64,000 bases of DNA from contig CAUJLY010000003.1 in the NCBI GenBank assembly GCA_963281155.1, positions 7,006,001-7,070,000 of the forward strand, read 5' to 3'. The DNA comes from Rhabditophanes sp. KR3021. Lineage: Eukaryota > Nematoda > Chromadorea > Rhabditida > Alloionematidae. Both the position numbers and the translations under genes were made by a program. The notes under the pieces were generated by a model. That model did not search any database. It saw only the letters and a program-made list of their open reading frames with translations, and was not told the origin of the DNA. This document shows, in pieces, positions 1-11,501 of this stretch (its first letter is position 1; each line of letters begins with the position of its first letter).

Positions 1-1144
1 AATATTTACTTGATGATAAAGGGCAAACGATGTTTCAATTGACCTGATAAAAGCATGTGGCTTTATGAAAAAAGATATTAAAGAAGGTAAGTAAACATAA
101 TGTCTGTGCATAAAATTGTAGTGTCAAATTGTATTTTATGCCTTGCTCCTCCAAAAGAAAGACCTTCCGGTATTTTAAAAAAGTGACACTAACTTGAATA
201 AATAACAAGCAGTTTATTAAATATCTTTTTATCAACTAATAAATATAAGTAATAATAAAAGTATAAAATATTATCTCACACCTCCACCACAGTTCCTGCC
301 TTCAAGCAGATCAAATCAAACAATCGGAAAGGTAAAAAGCTTCGTTACCTTCAACATTTTAATTTCTCCTTCTTTCTACTGCTTCTATTTGCCTTTTTGT
401 GTTGTGTATATATTTATATATATTCAATTTATCATCATTATTTATAATATATTAGTAAAAGGGATTTAGGCAGAGCTAATAATCACATACACACACGTCT
501 TTTTTCATACAACTCTCCTCCCGTTCATTTATTTTGTATTTACGAGCAGTAGTAACCTATTCTCATTATTACTTTTGTATTTGATTTTTGAAAGATAAAT
601 TTAGGTAGGGAATTAAAAAATTTGACTCTAATTTTGTGCGTAGACTTAGTCTAGGACCAAACACACGATCACAGGCTTACATCGCAACTAATAGTTTAAG
701 ACGAAGATGGTCAAAGTAAGGTAGACAATGGGGGGTGAAACGGTAAACTAATATCACAATCACCTTTTCTTTAATATTTTCAAATCAAAAGTGTTATTGT
801 TTCCACAACACATCTACAATATTTATTCAAACACACAATTAATACTATTATATTACTAGTAGATTTTGGGAGTTCATACACTTATCATTACAATTTTATG
901 ATATGCTCTTTTATTTGAATCTTTATTACCTTACTGTCATCTAAAACCTCTCTAACAACTTCCCTTTTCAGCTTTCGAACAAAACGAACAATTTATAACC
1001 TTAGCTGTTTCAAAAAACGACACAATAAACGAGAAAGGTTCAATCTTTCCTAGATTGACACGACTATACATTTAAAACTACTTTCTTTCAAAATAAACAT
1101 CTTTCCCCACAACCTTCCTTTTCACTTTCCTAAAATAGCAAAAG
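1..1144. other. AT-rich stretch without a supported gene
   Basis: No reading frame with recognisable protein character and no RNA gene was found on either strand. The sequence is AT-rich with short runs of simple sequence. It presumably holds the upstream region of the aminopeptidase gene that starts at 1145. Confidence 0.5.
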
Positions 1145-4100
1145 ATGGAAGAAGAAGACAAGACGACTTCGCAACTTCTGTTTGATGTTGGTGATATGAA
1201 TGATGGTAAGAAGAGAACTTCACGCCAGCTTGGTATGTTTTAACTTTCAAAATTAGGATACTATTTTTTGTGCTTTGCAATAGACTTAATTTCATTTCCA
1301 TATCGTAAAGACAATTGTCTGCTTTTGACAGTCTTTTGTTATATGATTTATAATTTCATTTGTCTAAGACACATCCAAGTCTCCCTGATATGATGACAAC
1401 ATTAATCCTTTAGATTCCTGGAACGTCGAACCAATCAAAAAGACGACCCAAGTACACCACCGCCTAATCACCAAAAGTAGCCCCTCTTCCAAACTTGTCT
1501 CATTAAGCAAATGCTGTGGTTGCCTCAGTTTCGGAGTGGTCATGTTTGCTGTGGGTGTTATTGTGAGCGTAGTGTTGCTTAACTGTTGGAGTCCTGGCTT
1601 AACTTCCAATCTACTAGGTGTAAGTCATTTGTTTGTTTAATTAATTACAAAAGGTATTTTAAAGTCATCTACACCACCTATCTTGTCATTAAACAGAAAT
1701 AAAAGTGAGGACAATATTGGGAAGGAAGGACTGGTTGATGTTCATTCTTTTGGGATGGTACAAGCTACTACGAATGTTGAAGAAAAAGAAGTGGAACAAC
1801 AAATGACGACCGATAGCAAACCTTGTCCTAATGAATTTAGACTTGGAACCAAAATTGAACCTATTAGTTATGATGTTTCTATATATCCTAACCTTGATAC
1901 GTTGAAAGTAGAAGGAAACGTGACCATTCATATAAATGTCTTGGAAAGCACAGACTTAATCTTGATCCACGGTGCCCTTTTGAAGATGGTTCGGTTTAAG
2001 GTTAAGGTAAATGATAAGAAGATGAAGGCTGATTTTAGTTACTGTACTAAACACGATCAATGGGCTTTTGAACTCGAGGACAATATTAATAGTGGAGATG
2101 AAGTCAAATTAAGTATTTATTACCACGGGCAAATCCAAACAGATTTGTCGGGCCTTTACCTGAATACTCATAAGTACAAAGACGGAAAGACTAAAATATC
2201 TGCCATAACTCAATTCGAACCTACTCACGCAAGGAAAATGATCCCATGCTTTGATGAGCCTAGTTTTAAGGCTGTCTTCAACATGACCGTTATCAGAAAT
2301 CCTGAGCATACAGTCCGCGCAAACATGCCAATTAATTATTCTGACATTTGGGCAGGCAATAATTCGTTAATGATCGACCGATTTACTCCATCCGTCAAAA
2401 TGTCCACTTACCTCCTAGCAGTAGCCATTCTTGATGACTTCAAAAAAGTCCGCCGTTACACCAAAAACACTTCCAAACCGATTGAAATAAACCTGTACGC
2501 ACCTTCGGATACTCTTCCAGATCAAAGTGAATTCGGCCTTGATACGGGGGTACGAGCATTGGAGTTCTTCGAAAATTACTTCGAATTTGCATTTCCCCTA
2601 AAAAAGACTGGTAAATTTGTTTATTCGACTAAGTTTAATCTTGCCTTAATCTGTCTTAGACATGGTAGCATTGGACGATTTCGAACAAGCAGCAATGGAG
2701 TCGTTTGGTCTTATTACGTTTAGGGATACGATGTTGTTGTACCATGAAAATAATTCAACCGCTAGGTACCAACAACATATAGCGTCTGTTATTTGCCATG
2801 AATTTGGACATCAGTATTTCGGGAATACCGTTACTATGAGGGTAAGGTCTTAGTTTGGTTTATTTGATATTTTTAATTTGTCTTATAGCACTGGAATGAT
2901 TTGTGGTTGAATGAGTAAGTCAAAGAGACGGGGCATTGTAATTAATAATATTTTAGAGGATTCTGCAACTATATGCAATATATCTGCGGAGATGCCCTGT
3001 ACCCAGAATGGAAAGTGATGGACCTATTTTATCAAGAAAACTTCGTCTATTCAATGCATATGGATGGGCTGCTGAGTTCACATGCCGTCTCTACACCAGT
3101 TGAAAATCCAGCCGAAATCTCTAGTTTATTTGATCATATCAGCTATCAAAAAGGTGCTATTGTGATTGGAATGATGAGAAAATTAAGTGGACCAGTTGCT
3201 TTTCAAAACGCTTTGAAGGAGTATTTGGTGGAGTTTGCGTATAAGAATGTGGATTCGAATGACTTGTGGAGGATGTTGCAGAAGCATGTGGACATTTCTG
3301 CAGATGTCACGATTAAAGAGATGGCGGAGGCTTGGACTTTGCAGACTGGTTTTCCGATGGTGTATGTGACGCATGGACGGGCTTCTTCGGAAATTGTTGT
3401 CCATAATCAAACTCGTTTTTTGTACCTTGAAAATGATAGAAAGGTGACAGGTATTACTGAATGGCCCATTCCAGTTCATTTTGTCACAGATTCAATCAAA
3501 GACAGCCGGATGGCTTGGCTGAAGCCTGGACAAAAAAATCTGCGCATTGATCTAGGAAAGCCATCTAGATGGTTCTTAGCAAATAGCGAATCAACTGGAT
3601 TTTACAGAGTCCTCTACGATAAAGGCAACTACCACGCCTTGAGCAAACAATTAAAAAGCAATCACCGAAAGATAAAAGCTGTGGACAGAAGTGTTCTCCT
3701 AAATGACGCCTTCTCATTTGTCAAATCAGGACATCTATGCATCCAGGAAGCTTTTGACCTACTAGAATACGTGCATCGCGGCGTCGAAAAAGACCGAACT
3801 CCCTGGTTCATCATATCAACTCATTTACGCTACATTGACATGTTGCTTCTTGATACCAATATATACCCGACGTTTCAAGACTTTAAGCGTCATTTATTGC
3901 TAAAGACATACGAGAATTTGAGTTGGGAAAAACCACACACTAATAATGACAAGATCTTTCAATCAGAAATTTTAGCAGCCGCCTGCAACTCCGAAATCGT
4001 GCATTGCACCAAGCAATCAAAATTACTATTCAAAAAATGGTCTAAAAATAGATCTTTAATTGCTGTTGATCTTCAGCAATTTATAATCGAAGAAGGTGTC

Positions 4101-4683
4101 AGAAAGGGTGGAGCACAGGAATGGGAATTAGTGTATAAAGAATTTTTACGTTCTAAATCACCAGCTCAAAAAGCTATTTATCTGAATGCGTTGACCCAGA
4201 CCACAGATATTAAGTTGATTTATAGGATGTTGAATATGGCCTTGGATACCAGTAAGATTAAGGCAGGAGTTTTGCCGACTTTTATGAAGTTTTTGATGTC
4301 GAATAGGGTGGCTTCTGCTCATGTCTGGCGATATTTCAGAGTTAATTTTGATAAGTTTAATAAAGTGTAAGTTTGATATATTAGATTAGTAATAAAGGGT
4401 TTCCAGAGTTGGCAAAAATGCCTCTTTAATGGCAAGTTTACTCAGAAACCTAGTAGAACAATTCTCCACACCTTACGACTTAGCTGAAGTAAAGGCTTTA
4501 TTCAAAGAAAAAAAGCTTGAAATAGCTTCAGACAAAATAGAGCAAACGATCCATTCAATAATGTTAAATATTCAATGGCGTTACCTCAACGAAAAAGCCT
4601 TAAGTGAATGGTTGGTAAAGTGGGAAGCAAAGCAATATGTCCGTGAAGGAAATACTTCCACAAAGAAATCAAAGAATGTTTGA
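1145..4683 (+). CDS. M1-family zinc aminopeptidase (aminopeptidase N-like), type II membrane protein
   Basis: Predicted cell-surface metallo-exopeptidase that removes N-terminal residues from peptides. Exons 1145-1232, 1414-1619, 1665-2610, 2660-2841, 2889-2914, 2957-4366 and 4407-4683 join in phase to 1044 aa. A single hydrophobic segment (about residues 64-86) follows a short cytoplasmic tail, giving a signal anchor. The M1 N-terminal domain starts near residue 155. Zinc ligands are seen as HEFGH (460-464) and the Glu 18 residues later in LWLNE (E483). The catalytic Tyr lies in the SYQKGA motif. An ERAP1_C-like helical domain fills the C-terminal third. Odd: the exopeptidase GAMEN motif reads AAMES (424-428). 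The acceptor at 1664 is weak (TTTTAAAG) but is the only one that keeps phase. An AATAAA lies just after the stop. Confidence 0.93.
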
Positions 4684-5570
4684 ATCTCTATATTTTTATA
4701 ATAAATGATTAATCTGATTTTGTTTTGTAAAGATATTAAACTTTTATTACTGTTCGAATCATTCCAAATTCTTATTACACAATTAGACACCTCGCTTTTT
4801 TGTGGAAATTTGCAAGGACTATAAAGTATGTATACTGCAAGCATAATTTTGATATTACCAATTAAATACCTCTAACAAATAATTTCTTTAAATAACACGC
4901 TTCATATGAATTAGAATATCAGGAAGAGTAATATAAAATGTCAATTTTTATACAGATTAAACGGAACTACCGTAAAAAATCATTTATTTCTGATACATTA
5001 TTTAAAGGGTCGAAAGTTCTTTGCTTGCTCATTTTGTTGTTATGTTTTTAAAGGTATGTTAATGGAGTTTCTTTTTATGTAATTTTAATTCTTTTGTAGC
5101 GTCTTATTGCTTCCTGGTAATGTTGATTCAAGTAGAAGGGCCAATCTTTCTAAATTGGCGCAAGGCACACATTTATGACAGTCTTGTGATTTGATAATTG
5201 TTGTGGATTAATCCAAAGGGAAATCATGGCTCTTACGTTCATAATATTGGGCATAACATTTAATTAACTTCATTGTAATATGTATATTTAAAAGCTATTG
5301 CTTAGTAATTGTAGCAAAATGCTAATTTAATCACCTAATAGATAAAAACATTTAATTATTCTTTTCTTGCTAAATAAATACACCATACAAATTTGATTGC
5401 TTTTCATTTCTAATCTTTTTAATTACACTTGCTTTGAACATCCAATACCAATCACCAACATGCAAGTTCAAAGAAAATATTTATTATTTGTATTATAAAG
5501 TTCAAAGGAAATGTTTATCATTCGATGATATAAATGATATCATCAACAACCAATATAATTTAAAAGTAAT
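4684..5570. other. Intergenic, convergent 3' ends
   Basis: Region between the convergent ends of the aminopeptidase and phospholipase B genes. It holds a polyadenylation-like AATAAA shortly after 4683. Nothing else is supported. Confidence 0.5.
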
Positions 5571-6941
5571 CTATGTTTCATAGTCTGTCATTAAGGCTGC
5601 ACAGTTCTTGGAATTTCCAACTGTTGGGTAGAATGGGCAGGTCTAAATAATAATATATTATCATAAACTTGCACATTAGATTACTTACTTTTGGTGGGCA
5701 ATTGATAGGAACATTATAATTTGATAAGTCAACTTTCTTTTGTTTTGATCCGACTGGCTGGAGAACTGTGTTCCACAAATTTTTGGCAACTACAGCATGT
5801 CCGAAAGCAGAGAAATGGAAACAATCACTAAACATATGATTAAATAAAAAGTCTTGTACTTACGGCGCAAAGAAAGACATGTCAACTCCAGAACCATCAC
5901 TTTTCATTGGAGGTGTCAGGATTTGTTCAAAGAATGGCTGAATAACCAAAGTAAAGTCTTGCTTGCCTGTGAATGTCCCATTGTCTTGGATTTGTTGTTC
6001 GGAAGCCATAAAGTCATTGCAAACTTCGCCAATTTCTTGATCAGTAAATGATTTTTTAATTTCACAATCGCATTCGAAGAGATGAAGTCCTTGGCAAAAT
6101 TCATTGTTTTTGTCGATTTGTCTCAGCATTCTCATGTTGAACATGCCGACTAATTGGACGATAGTCTTGGGCAGATTGTCATACAAAACTTGCACAGCTT
6201 TGATAATATTGTCTCTGAATTGAGCAGGAGCATGAGAAAGTGCTGGGTCTTGAATTTTGTTGTGACCTAAAAATCGACTGTTAATATATGTGATGCCGTG
6301 ACGACGCTTTACAGTATGTGCAGAGGTCATTGGCTCCTATGAATACGTTGATTAGCTTCCAGTCATTCTGGATATCAATCTTTTCGGGGTGTCTTTGCAT
6401 AGTAGCAACTAAGTCCAAAGCTTGATCATAAATATCTCCACTTTCTGCACCTGGAAAACCTTTATTCAGCTGAAAATAAGTTACCCTCAGAAATGTTGTT
6501 TAAGAAACGTACGTAAGCAATATCCCAGACATCTTCAGTCCCAATGCCCTTAGAATACCCGAATAGAGATGGATTGAACTTTCTCAAAATATTTGGAATG
6601 GTAACATGTTTTTCCAATGTGAAGTCTCCACCTGCTGCGAATGCTAATCCTCTATATTGAAGAATAATACTTAATGGATCTCCTGGTTCCGAGCCAGCTC
6701 CATTGGCAGCAGTCAACGAATCTCCCAAAGCTCCAACAACTTTAAAATCGGCAAATCTAACTTGGTCCGCATTTGTTGGATTGACTTTACTTTTTGCCAT
6801 AACAGTAGCATCACATTTATAATTATCCACACCCAAATCCTTAATCTGCCATGAAACCTGCACCAATGCCACCAAACACACTAAACACATCAAATTCATA
6901 ACATACGCAACTAACTTACCTAAGCCCAACATCTTACCCAT
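5571..6941 (-). CDS. Secreted phospholipase B1-like GDSL lipase
   Basis: Predicted secreted esterase/phospholipase of the PLB1 subgroup of GDSL hydrolases, likely hydrolysing acyl esters of phospholipids in gut or body cavity. Exons on the minus strand: 6941-6513, 6469-6313, 6266-5864, 5827-5689, 5642-5571; all phases agree, giving 399 aa. A hydrophobic N-terminus (about residues 10-28) looks like a signal peptide. Block I is GALGDSLTAANG with the nucleophile Ser75, block III is GANDLC (188-193), and block V is DCFHFSAFGH (331-340) with the Asp and His of the triad. This is one PLB repeat, unlike the four-repeat mammalian brush-border enzyme. It lies 279 bp downstream of SRRM1 on the same strand, a spacing compatible with, but not proof of, an operon. 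Confidence 0.93.
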
Positions 6942-7220
6942 ACTTAGGAATAAAATATAGAAATAAGATCACCAAATTACTTTACAAGCTTATATAATTA
7001 CTGAAGTAGCATGACCATTTCCCGATAAGCTATTATCTTTTGAAGTACATGCTTTGATATTCACTTTTTTATTAATATACATTCTACTAATTTTTATGCA
7101 TAAAGATAAGTAGGGAAGGGATGAGATGTTGATTGTAGTTTGATTTAGAATGACGAAAATAACCAAAAAACAATTTATTAATGAATGCAAATGAGCAAAG
7201 TAGGTTTAGTGGTAAATATA

Positions 7221-8741
7221 TTAGTCGGAATCAGATGGAGAATGGCGATGCTTCTTGCTACTTTTGTGAGAGCGTCTGGATTCTTCATGGTGGCGAGATG
7301 ATTTTTTAGAGGAACCTTCCTGAGATCTATCTTTCTTTTTGGATCTTTCTCTGGATCCAGATTTGTCTCTTTTTCTGGATCTTTCTACTGATTCAGGTCT
7401 GTCCTTCTTCTTGGATCTTTCAGACCTATCTCTAGATTCACTTCTGTCCTTTTTCTTCGATTTCTCAGACCTATCTCTAGATACACTCCTGTCCTTCTTC
7501 TTGGATCTTTCAGACCTATCTCTAGATTCACTTCTGTCCTTCTTCTTGGATCTTTCAGACCTATCTCTAGATTCACTTCTGTCCTTTTTCTTCGATTTTT
7601 CAGACCTATCTCTAGATACACTTCTGTCCTTCTTCTTGGATCTGTCCGATCGTTCTCTAGACTTTGATATTTCACGATCTTTGCCTCTTTCTCTTGAAGA
7701 AGAAAGGTCCTTCTTAGGTCTTTCTCTAGATTCAGATCTTCTTCTAGTTGATCGTTTTTTAGATTTATGACCTCCCTCTTCTGGGGATGCATCACGCTTT
7801 CTTTCCCGATTTTCCAGACTACTGTCACGCTTTCTCTGCAGATCTATGACACTGTCATTTCTTCTGGACTTGTTGCGACTTGAATCTTCACTTCTATCCC
7901 TTCTCTTCTTTCTACGACTGGTCTCTTCACTGCTATCTCTTTTTCTGTTGGTCCGTCTTTCCCTTCTCCAATCGTCTTCGCTATCATCTTTTCTTTTTCT
8001 ACGATTTTGTGGACTGTGACCTCTTCTGTCATCATCAGAACTTCTATCTCTTCTAGAAGGCCTTGGGGAGCGAGATACGCGTCTATTGACAGGAGAATAT
8101 CTACGTCTTTTAGGCGATGGAGATTGACGACGATAATCCTTCCTAACATATCCTAAATCTTTTGATCTGGATCGTCTTCTATAATGATCCCCATCATCGT
8201 TCCTATTCCTACCAAACTGATTGTCTCTGCCTTGATCTGTGCGTCTCCTTGTTTTCCAATCATCTTGATCAAAGGTGTCAGTCTTCTTATTGGCTTGTTC
8301 TTTAGCCATTTCTTCAAGTTTCAATACAACCAAAGACTCAGGTATCCCATCTTCTGAATTGTCTGCTTCAATTAACAAAGCCCACAACTCAGCCATAAAA
8401 GTCCTGGCATTACGAGCATTCAAAAATCCAGACAAGTTAATCTGAATTATTTTTGCTGCCTTTCTTTCTAACAGTGAATTGATGATGAAGCCAACGATTA
8501 CATCGTCTTCAATATTAAACAACTCCATCAACTTTTGGTTTAGCCACGGCTTGATTATGTTCAAGTTTATCTTGTCCCAATCTTTTATCTAAAATTTGGC
8601 ACATTCATTTGTTTGATGACAATAATTACTTACCTTTGTTTCCAAGACATCTTCAAATTTCATAGTTTTTAGTAACTTTTTCTCCTTGTCAGTAAAACGG
8701 AGATCATTATTACTTTCCCGATGGTGAGATCCAGCATCCAT
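7221..8741 (-). CDS. SRRM1: SRm160-type splicing coactivator (PWI domain plus RS domain)
   Basis: Nuclear SR-related protein that binds RNA through its PWI domain and bridges splicing factors and the exon junction complex. Two coding exons: 8741-8634 and 8588-7221, 491 aa. The PWI domain occupies about residues 25-105 and contains the IKPWL core and the INLSGFLNARNARTFM block that is highly conserved in SRRM1. The rest is an Arg/Ser/Lys/Asp-rich RS tail ending in a short acidic run. Five near-identical 15-residue units (SRDRSE-SKKKDRS type) lie in the tail and are annotated separately. A splice-acceptor-like sequence 20 bp upstream of the ATG suggests trans-splicing or a 5' UTR intron. The worm orthologue is known as rsr-1. 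Identification is strong from the PWI sequence. Confidence 0.92.
7401..7670 (-). repeat. 45-bp coding tandem repeat in the SRRM1 RS tail
   Basis: Five full units start at 7401, 7446, 7491, 7536 and 7581, with a partial unit from 7626. The period is exactly 45 bp, encoding 15 residues, so the frame is kept. Two unit subtypes (ERSKKKDRSES and EKSKKKDRSVS) alternate so that a 135-bp higher-order period is visible. Confidence 0.9.
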
Positions 8742-9320
8742 AGTGACCCGATGCAATAATACCTAAAATTGAATAAAATTAGTCTAATTAAAATGACAAC
8801 ACAAACAAATAAACATCAATCTCACGTTAAAAACATTAACAAACTTTCGAATGAACCCAATTTGTTAAAAGTAAATACATATAATCTATTAATCTGACAA
8901 CAATGTTCGAAAGTAACAATCTACTTAAAGTTAACCTCAACATATTTTCCATGACACTCCAAACATTATCTCGGTTGGTATATCGTCTCGATATTTTCCA
9001 CACTAGAACCTACCACACTGATTGTCAACTAAGTACACCAAATAGTATGTTTAATCTGGCGATTTTCTTTGATCTACAGATGCGCCATTCCAACAACAAC
9101 TGAGAAACATTTTTTTTCCTAACTATTACTTATGTAATTACGATCTAGTACTGAAAACTCACTCACTTTTTTTTGTCACTTTTTTGTTTCTTTTTTTTGA
9201 CAATTGTCCCTTTTGATGATTCGAAGTGTTAAATAAAGTTATAGAATATTTCAAAACACAAACCACAATTACTTTTCATTTAGTTTGGTGGTGGTCAAAG
9301 TTGTTTAATTATTGATTATT

Positions 9321-10926
9321 ATGAGTGCTCCTATTGCAGCCGTCCAACAACAAAGTCAAATGCAAGAAACCAAAGACACTTCAGCCAAAGTGAAGGTGGA
9401 CAAATGTGTTCGTTTTTTTAATTCTCTTAATCAGATGATGATGAAAAAAACTGGAAGAGAGGAGGATATTGAGATTATTAAGGTTTTGGTGAATGTGAGT
9501 TTGAGACACTTTTTTCTTTATTTCTTCTAATTTATAGGATGTTGTTAATGAGCGTTCTACGCCTGAGGATTTTACACGTGATTTGCAGAATACGCTAGGC
9601 TCCAGTGCACAGCCTACTTTAGTTAACTTTCTAAAGCAAGCTCTTCCCGACCTAAGGAGGGCGTTGTTAGATGGTACGGCATCTATAAGAGGAATCATTT
9701 ACGAGGGTGGTAATATCCAAAACGCCGAATACACCCTTCCTACACGTTCTGAGCATGTATCACTTCCACACCAAAGAACCACCAATAGGCCAATAGTTCA
9801 CCAACAACAGCCAATCCTTCCCAACAATCACTTCAATGATCCAAATTCACCACTTCCTCACCAACGTATTCCTAATCAGCCACATCCTCAAAATCAACAA
9901 CGGGTAGTTAATAACATGATGGATGGGCGATCGAATGGCTCAATTGCGAGTGCCCATCACCCTCCAAACCATCACCAGCAACAATATAACTCCATGAATC
10001 ATAGTTACAGTGAAGGTAGTCAGCAACAAGGTACCAATCGATCCACCATAACACCAGTTTCCAATTATAATGACGTCGACACGGGGTCTAATTATTCCCG
10101 AGATTCGGTTTCATCTTCTTCGGTCACTATTACTTCGGGGTCTCAACAACAGCATCATATACACCAACCGATGATCCCACAACAACAATTTGCTGTCCCA
10201 CAAACAATCAGTGAGAATGTGGGGTCACGTTCAATAGGTTACCGCAAACACACGGCTCTACTTAATTCCAACTCAATAGCAGCTCGAATAGCAGCCAAAT
10301 TTCCAGATGGTGGCCAAATAGATGATCGAACTGTGTATGCCATTTCGCATGCAATTGAGTCCAGAATGAGAAGTTTGTTATGTCAGCTTTCAATAGTTGC
10401 CGAACATCGCCTCGAAAAAAGTCAGCTCAATCCATTCTACGTTCAAACCGGTGATTGTAGGAAGCAAATAAAATTTTTAGAAGACATTGCAAAAAAAGAA
10501 CATGAAAAGAGAGAAAACAGGGAGCGTGAAAGTATTTTGAAGGCCAAAAAGTCCAAAAACAAGGATGACCCCGAAATCAAAAAGGCCAAACAAATCCAAC
10601 TAGCAGATGAAGCCGTCAACCAAGCAAATCAAGCAAATGCGGCTGCTATGGCAGCTTTAAACAGTGGCAATAGAAACCTAAAACGAGCCTGGGCAGACTC
10701 TAACCCGCACGACCATAACTTCAGTTCAGGTTTTACGACAGTAGCAGTAAGTTCCTACACACTCGTTTTCTTCAATGTTTACTTGTTTTTTCAGACACAC
10801 AGACCCCGCAAAAAAAGAGTAACAGTACGTGATCTTCAATTCATTTTTGACATGGATCCAGCCCTGAAAAGATGTCGTCTAAAGCACCGTCTGATGCTAT
10901 CAACAACCCCAACAGATTCACTATAA
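9321..10926 (+). CDS. TAF4: TFIID subunit TAF4
   Basis: Core subunit of the general transcription factor TFIID. It pairs with TAF12 through a histone-like fold and binds activators through its TAFH/NHR1 domain. Exons 9321-9494, 9538-10746 and 10795-10926, 504 aa. The TAFH domain is split by intron 1 (about residues 24-110, with the SAQPTLVNFLKQALPDLRR helix). A Gln/His/Asn/Pro-rich low-complexity linker follows. The TAF4 C-terminal domain runs from about residue 300 (NSIAARIAAKFPDG) through a charged helix to the terminal RPRKKRVTVRDL motif. Intron 2 is 48 bp and stop-free, so an unspliced read-through would add 16 residues. GTAAGT and TTTTTTCAG ends and the conserved RPRKKR junction favour splicing. 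Confidence 0.93.
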
Positions 10927-11492
10927 TCTTTTTTGTATTACCATTTTTGTTTCCTTTTCAAAATTTAAAAATATATTTGTAAAAATTGTATAATTATTGT
11001 TTATTCCTTTCATAACCAAAAATGAGTTGCTACCAAATATGTGGTATTTACCAAAGTTGTTGTGTAAAAAGCGTGATAAAAGACATACAAACTCATATCA
11101 CACACAACTAAGTAGGTACTATAAACTATGGAAAATTAAACAAAATTTATAAATTTGATGAAGCAGTTAAACAATTTATTGACTTTTAAGGTCACATCAT
11201 TAAATGTCCATTTGATAACCACTTTCGTCCTATAATTGCGAGACATTTTATTTCCTTGCTAATAATATTGTTATTATTGATGATAAAGTTAAATCAAATT
11301 GACAAAAAACAACCTGCCGCTAAAAAATAAAAAGCTTCCTCCCTGACTATTACATATAAATGTAATCTTCGATATGACATCTCCATCGATTTTTGTTTTG
11401 GGTACACATACACAACTATTGCATTTTTGTTTGTTATTAGGATGGTGTTAGCCATGCAAGCCGTTGCCGACTTTTTAAATTTAATTATTTGT

Positions 11493-11498
11493 TTTTAG
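11493..11498 (+). other. Probable trans-splice acceptor, GPD2
   Basis: TTTTAG ends 3 bp before the start codon at 11502, with no matching upstream exon. This is the usual place for a spliced-leader acceptor in nematodes; inferred, not proven. Confidence 0.5.
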
Positions 11499-11501
11499 AA
11501 G

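Noticed and set aside
7339..7770. 143-codon plus-strand open frame rich in Leu, Ser and Asp
   Set aside because: It is the antisense reading of the 45-bp repeats in the SRRM1 RS tail; the other frame encodes a real RS domain.
10747..10794. Retained 48-bp segment in TAF4
   Set aside because: It is stop-free, but has strong donor and acceptor sequences and interrupts the conserved C-terminal motif.
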